A stretch of 64,000 bases of DNA, taken from Streptomyces niger. GTDB lineage: Bacteria; Actinomycetota; Actinomycetes; Streptomycetales; Streptomycetaceae. Position 1 is the first letter of the stretch. Each line of letters begins with the position of its first letter. This document shows, piece by piece, positions 60,297-64,000 of this stretch. Location of the stretch: assembly GCF_000718305.1 (NCBI RefSeq), contig NZ_JOFQ01000001.1, positions 434,001-498,000 of the forward strand, written 5' to 3'. Below the pieces are notes generated by a model. The model was not told the origin of the DNA. It searched no databases and saw only the letters and a program-made list of their open reading frames with translations. The translations under genes were made by a program, and so were the position numbers.

Positions 60297-60958
60297 GTGG
60301 CCTTCCCCTCCCGCGGGACTCTGAGGAGGCCCGCGCGTTCGGCGAGCAGCGCGGCCTGGACCCGGCTGCCCACCTCCAGCTTGGTGAGGATGGTGCTCAC
60401 GTGGTCCTTGACCGTGCCGGTGCTCAGGTGCATCCGTGTCCCGATGTCGGCGTTGGACAGTCCGTCGGCGATGAGCCGGAGCACGGCGCGTTCGCGGTCG
60501 GTCAGCCGGGCCACGCCGCGCACGGCGGGCTCGTCGGGGCCGCTGTCCAGGAAGCCGTTGACGACCGTGCGGGTGACCGTGGCGGACAGGACGACGCCGC
60601 CGGCCGCCAACGTGCGGATCAGATGCGGCAGTTGTTCGGGGTCGGTGTCCTTGAGGAGGAAGCCGTCGGCGCCGGAGCGCAGCGCGGTGGCCACGTACTC
60701 GTCGGTGTCGAAGGTGGTGAGCATCGCGACCACCGGCGGCTGCCGCATCCGGCGGACGTTGGCCAGGACGGTGAGCCCGTCCACGTCCGGCATCCGGATG
60801 TCGAGCAGCACGACGTCCGGCCGCAACTCCCGTACGGACCGGACCGCCTGGCCCCCCGGGACCGCCGCCACGACCTCGATGTCGTCGGCCGCGCCGAGGA
60901 TGTGCTGGAAGCCCGTACGGATCAGGGCCTCGTCGTCGACCACCAGTACCCGGATCAC
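60293..60958 (-). CDS. NarL-family response regulator
   Basis: A 221-residue LuxR-type regulator. Receiver domain with VVDDEALIRTG, phospho-Asp in VVLLDIRMPDVDG and the conserved Lys in FLLKDTDPEQL; GerE HTH LTDRERAVLRLIADGLSNAD then IGTRMHLSTGTVKDHV. The GTG at 60958 has GGAG ahead. It is the first gene of the two-component operon and is divergent from the PCP membrane protein gene across 459 bases. Confidence 0.9.
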   Translation of the reverse strand: MIRVLVVDDEALIRTGFQHILGAADDIEVVAAVPGGQAVRSVRELRPDVVLLDIRMPDVDGLTVLANVRRMRQPPVVAMLTTFDTDEYVATALRSGADGFLLKDTDPEQLPHLIRTLAAGGVVLSATVTRTVVNGFLDSGPDEPAVRGVARLTDRERAVLRLIADGLSNADIGTRMHLSTGTVKDHVSTILTKLEVGSRVQAALLAERAGLLRVPREGKAT

Positions 60959-61417
60959 GCGTGCTCCACTCGCCTCGGGACACCGCCCGATGTGTACCAC
61001 GCCGAATGCCGCATTCCGGGTGCCCGCGGTGGGTTCCCGCCATGCGGCGGGGCGGTTCCCGCCGGTAGGTGGGCCGGGACCGGCCGGTCGGCGGAAGGGC
61101 TCCGGCCGCCCGGCGGGGCGGCTCCGGAAACCTGGCGGATCGGTTGAATTCCGTTCGTTCTCAAGACTGTGGGCCGTGACGACGCACAGCGCACTGCCGC
61201 AGGTGCCACCGGTCCCGTACCCGGCCGGGCGGGCCCCGAGACCCGCACCACCGCCGATGGCGGTCCGGTGACCGCCCCCGGTCCCTTTCCTCCGGCCCCG
61301 GGGGCTTCCCCCACCGCACCCCCTGGTCCCCGAGGGCCCGTCCCCCACTCGCGGGCGCCCGGGCGCCTCCACTCCGCCCTCGCCCGCCCGCTCGACCATT
61401 ACTCTCAAGGAGTTCAT
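60959..61417. other. Divergent intergenic region, 459 bases
   Basis: No gene is called. A 31-codon GTG reading at 61176-61271 lacks a ribosome site. The right 60 bases hold AAGGAG for the PCP membrane protein. Promoters for both flanking operons must lie here; an A+T-richer stretch at 61140-61175 is the most likely core for rightward transcription. Confidence 0.4.
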
Positions 61418-63928
61418 GTGGTGGGAAACAACGCCCAGGTCACGACGGCCGACCTGGCGGAACCGTCGACCGTCCCACGCGCGCACACCGTCCCGGCGAC
61501 AACCGGCACCGAGAGCCTCCTCGCCGAGGTGCTGGCTTCCGTGGTGCACGTCGAGCACATACCGCTCGACAGCCACTTCTTCGACGACCTCAGCGCCGAC
61601 TCGATGCTCATGGCGCGATTCTGTGCCCGGGTCAGGAAGCGCGACGACCTGCCGACGGTGTCCATGAAGGACATCTACCGGTACCCGACCATCCGCAGCC
61701 TCGCCGCGGCCTTCGACGCCCCGGCGCCCGCACCCGCCGTGCCGGACGTGGTGGTGCCCGCGGAATCGGCCCCGCCGGAACCGGCGGCCGAGGGGAGCAC
61801 CGCGCGTTACGTCCTGTGCGGCGCCCTGCAGTTGCTGCTCTTCCTGGGCTACGCCTACGTCACCGCCCTCGTCCTCGCCCTCGGCTACGGCTGGATCGCG
61901 GCCGGCTCGGGGCTGCTCGACGGTTACGTGCGCACCGTCCTGTTCGGCGGCGCCGTCTTCGTCGGCATGTGCGTCCTGCCGATTCTGGCCAAGTGGCTGC
62001 TCATCGGCCGGTGGAAGCCGCAGAAGATCCGCATCTGGAGCCTGGCGTACGTCCGGTTCTGGCTGGTCAGGACGTTGATCCAACTCAATCCGCTGGTGTT
62101 GTTCGCCGGTTCACCGCTGTACGTGCTCTACCTCAAGGCACTGGGCGCGCACATCGGACGCCGGGTCGCGTTCCTCTCCAAGCACGTGCCCGTCTGCACC
62201 GACCTGTTGACCGTCGGCGACGCCACGGTCATCCGCAAGGACGCCTTCCTCACCTGCTACCGGGCCGAGGGCGGCTGGATCCACACCGGCCCGGTCACCC
62301 TCGGCAAGGACGTGTACCTCAGCGAGAACACGGTGCTGGACATCGATGTCTCCATGGGCGACGGGGCGCAGCTCGGCCACGCCTCTTCGCTGTACGCCGG
62401 GCAGTCCGTGCCCGCGGGTGAGCGTTGGCACGGGACGCCCGCGCAGCCGACGGACACGGACTACCGGAGGGTCGGCCCCGCCCGGTGCTCCACGGCGAGC
62501 CGGGTCTCCTACAGCCTGGTCCAGCTGCTGACCGCGCTGCTCGTGTACGTGCCGCTGGCGTTGAGCGGCGCGGACCTCCTGGTCACACAGGTGCCGCAGC
62601 TCGACTCGCTGCTGACCGCCGAGCCGCTGACCTTCACGAGCTGGGTGTTCTACCGTGACGCGCTGGCCGCGTCCTTCGTGCTGTTCTTCGGTTCGCTGAT
62701 CCTCGGGCTCCTCTTCGTGACCACCGTGCCCCGGCTGCTGAACCTCTTCCTGCGGCCGGACAAGGTCTATGCGCTGTACGGGTTCCACTACTCGGTGCAC
62801 CGGGCGATCGCGCGCCTGACCAACAGCAAGTTCTTCATGCGGCTCGCCGGCGACAGCTCCCTCGTCGTGCACTACCTGCGCGCCATCGGGTACGACCTGG
62901 CGGGGGTCGAGCAGACCGGATCGAACTTCGGCACGGACGTCAAGCACGAGAACCCGTACCTGAGCACCGTCGGGACCGGGACGATGGTCGCCGACGGGCT
63001 GTCGGTGATCAACGCGGACTACTCCAGTACGTCCTTCCGCGTCACACGGGTGACGATCGGCCCGCACAACTTCCTCGGGAACCAGGTCGCGTACCCCGCC
63101 GGGGGCCGGACGGGCGACAACTGCCTGCTCGCGACGAAGGTCATGGTCCCGGTCGACGGCGAGGTACGGGAGGGCGTCGGGCTCCTGGGGTCGCCCAGCT
63201 TCGAGATCCCGCGTTCGGTCGAGCGCGACGCGACCTTCGACCACCTGCGCAACGGTGCGGAGCTGCGCAGGCAGCTCGCCCGCAAGAACCGGCACAACGC
63301 CGTCACGCTCGCCTCGTTCCTGTTCGCGCGGTGGATCCACCTCTTCGGCGTGCTGCTGCTCGCGGCCGCGGCCGCCGGTCTCTACGCGTCCGTGGGCGCG
63401 CTGGCGTTCGCGGCGGCCACCGTCCTGACCCTCGCGTTCACCCTCGGCTTCACCGCGGTCGCCGAGCGCGCCGCGATCCGGTTCCGGCCGCAGAGCCCGC
63501 GCTTCTGCTCCATCTACCACCCGCACTTCTGGCAGCACGAACGCTTCTGGAAGCACCAGGCGATGGAGCTGCGCCTGCTGAACGGCACGCCGTTCAAGGG
63601 CCTGTTCTGGCGGCTGCTCGGGGTGCGGCTCGGGCGGCGGCTCTTCGACGACGGGGCCCGGCTGCCGGAGCGGACGCTCGTCACCATCGGCGACGACTGC
63701 ACGCTCAACATCAACAGCGTCATCCAGTGCCACTCCCAGGAGGACGGCACGTTCAAGTCCGACCGCAGCACGCTCGGCAACGGCTGCACCCTCGGCACCG
63801 GCACGCTCGTCCACTACGGCGTGACCGTGGGCGACGGCGCGGTGCTCGGGCCCGACTCCTTCCTCATGAAGGGCGAGGAGGTACCGCCGCACGCCCGCTG
63901 GGGCGGTAACCCGGCACACGAAATGTAA
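61418..63928 (+). CDS. Membrane NRPS-terminal-like protein with carrier domain and LbH repeats (Pls/PosA-like, no A domain)
   Basis: An 836-residue protein. Residues 30-105 form a peptidyl/acyl carrier domain with Ser62 in DDLSADSM for phosphopantetheine. About six membrane helices (130-180, 205-225, 385-440, 455-480, 645-680) alternate with two left-handed beta-helix regions (225-330 and 490-620, continuing at the end) rich in hexapeptide repeats such as GDATVIRKDAFL, GDGAQLGHA, GNGCTLGTGTLVHYGVTVGD. This is the C-terminal layout of Pls/PosA-type synthetases (epsilon-poly-lysine family), but here the carrier is first and no adenylation domain precedes it. It would need a separate adenylating enzyme. 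GTG at 61418 follows AAGGAG. Confidence 0.75.
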   Translation: MVGNNAQVTTADLAEPSTVPRAHTVPATTGTESLLAEVLASVVHVEHIPLDSHFFDDLSADSMLMARFCARVRKRDDLPTVSMKDIYRYPTIRSLAAAFDAPAPAPAVPDVVVPAESAPPEPAAEGSTARYVLCGALQLLLFLGYAYVTALVLALGYGWIAAGSGLLDGYVRTVLFGGAVFVGMCVLPILAKWLLIGRWKPQKIRIWSLAYVRFWLVRTLIQLNPLVLFAGSPLYVLYLKALGAHIGRRVAFLSKHVPVCTDLLTVGDATVIRKDAFLTCYRAEGGWIHTGPVTLGKDVYLSENTVLDIDVSMGDGAQLGHASSLYAGQSVPAGERWHGTPAQPTDTDYRRVGPARCSTASRVSYSLVQLLTALLVYVPLALSGADLLVTQVPQLDSLLTAEPLTFTSWVFYRDALAASFVLFFGSLILGLLFVTTVPRLLNLFLRPDKVYALYGFHYSVHRAIARLTNSKFFMRLAGDSSLVVHYLRAIGYDLAGVEQTGSNFGTDVKHENPYLSTVGTGTMVADGLSVINADYSSTSFRVTRVTIGPHNFLGNQVAYPAGGRTGDNCLLATKVMVPVDGEVREGVGLLGSPSFEIPRSVERDATFDHLRNGAELRRQLARKNRHNAVTLASFLFARWIHLFGVLLLAAAAAGLYASVGALAFAAATVLTLAFTLGFTAVAERAAIRFRPQSPRFCSIYHPHFWQHERFWKHQAMELRLLNGTPFKGLFWRLLGVRLGRRLFDDGARLPERTLVTIGDDCTLNINSVIQCHSQEDGTFKSDRSTLGNGCTLGTGTLVHYGVTVGDGAVLGPDSFLMKGEEVPPHARWGGNPAHEM

Positions 63929-63933
63929 CCACC

Positions 63934-63959
63934 GGGCGGGGCGGTACGCCGCCCCGCCC
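63934..63959. terminator. Stem-loop terminator with TACG tetraloop
   Basis: A perfect 11-bp GC stem (63934-63944 with 63949-63959) closes a TACG loop just after the membrane PCP gene stop. Confidence 0.9.
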
Positions 63960-64000
63960 AGGATCGACCGCCGCCCGGTAGCGGTACGCGCCACACCAGG

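Noticed and set aside
61176..61271. 31-codon GTG ORF upstream of the PCP membrane protein
   Set aside because: Pro/Arg-rich, no ribosome binding site, no similarity seen.

Overview
The window is high-GC DNA with Streptomyces-type gene content. GTG and TTG starts are frequent, ATGA/GTGA stop-start overlaps are common, and the families seen include a stressosome with PP2C phosphatases, a LigB-type DNA ligase, a blaA-blaB pair, a Pls-like membrane PCP protein and an FdhF/YdeP oxidoreductase. There are no rRNA or tRNA genes, no CRISPR arrays and no transposases. The mix of accessory catabolism, regulators and decayed gene fragments suggests an outer, accessory part of a linear actinomycete chromosome (inference).

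Layout. 1-3.2 kb: end of a fumarylacetoacetate hydrolase gene, an NCS1 permease and a secreted beta-propeller phytase. 3.4-10.4 kb: a MarR regulator divergent from a deleted and frameshifted MFS pseudogene, then a coupled Baeyer-Villiger monooxygenase / propeller lactonase-like / SDR operon, and an epoxide-hydrolase-like gene. 10.5-16.6 kb: a CGNR regulator, a rhamnose mutarotase remnant, an anti-sigma kinase, a STAS antagonist, and a five-gene stressosome operon (RsbR, RsbS, RsbT, an RsbT-RsbX fusion, PP2C phosphatase). 17-25 kb: TetR, degraded fragments, a methyltransferase coupled to a thioredoxin-reductase-like enzyme with a divergent XRE-cupin regulator, a thioesterase, a GH3 glycosidase and TetR. 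24.7-30.2 kb: an oligopeptide/nickel-type binding lipoprotein, a fused DppB-DppC permease and an MFS exporter in one operon without an ATPase, plus a GNAT gene with a 23-bp tandem repeat at its end. 30.3-33.6 kb: galU and a GT39-type membrane glycosyltransferase. 33.6-38.2 kb: beta-lactamase and penicillin-binding protein, divergent from a LysR + cytoplasmic beta-lactamase-like pair that matches the blaL/blaA-blaB system. 38.2-45.5 kb: a methyltransferase remnant, a LysR with an FdhF/YdeP oxidoreductase, a double alpha/beta hydrolase and MerR, TetR and P450 remnants, and a STAS protein. 45.9-47.1 kb: a small membrane protein with a SigB-like promoter and a beta-carbonic anhydrase.

47.3-50.9 kb is the most unusual part. 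A 50-residue peptide gene, too short for ordinary gene calling, ends in three Gly-Cys-Ile-Ser units. It heads an operon with a PaaK/F390-synthetase-like adenylating enzyme, a small His-containing protein of unknown function and an MFS exporter. This looks like an undescribed ribosomal peptide (RiPP-like) pathway: a precursor, an acid- or peptide-activating enzyme, a second possible modifying protein and an exporter. A TTGACA-N18-TACCTT promoter overlaps a perfect inverted repeat upstream.

50.9-64 kb: DNA ligase + Nudix, a nucleotidyltransferase, helical and ferritin-like proteins with a hemerythrin, a LysR-controlled FAD monooxygenase / SnoaL pair, a two-component system, and a large membrane protein with an N-terminal carrier domain and two left-handed beta-helix regions that resembles a Pls/PosA synthetase without its adenylation domain.
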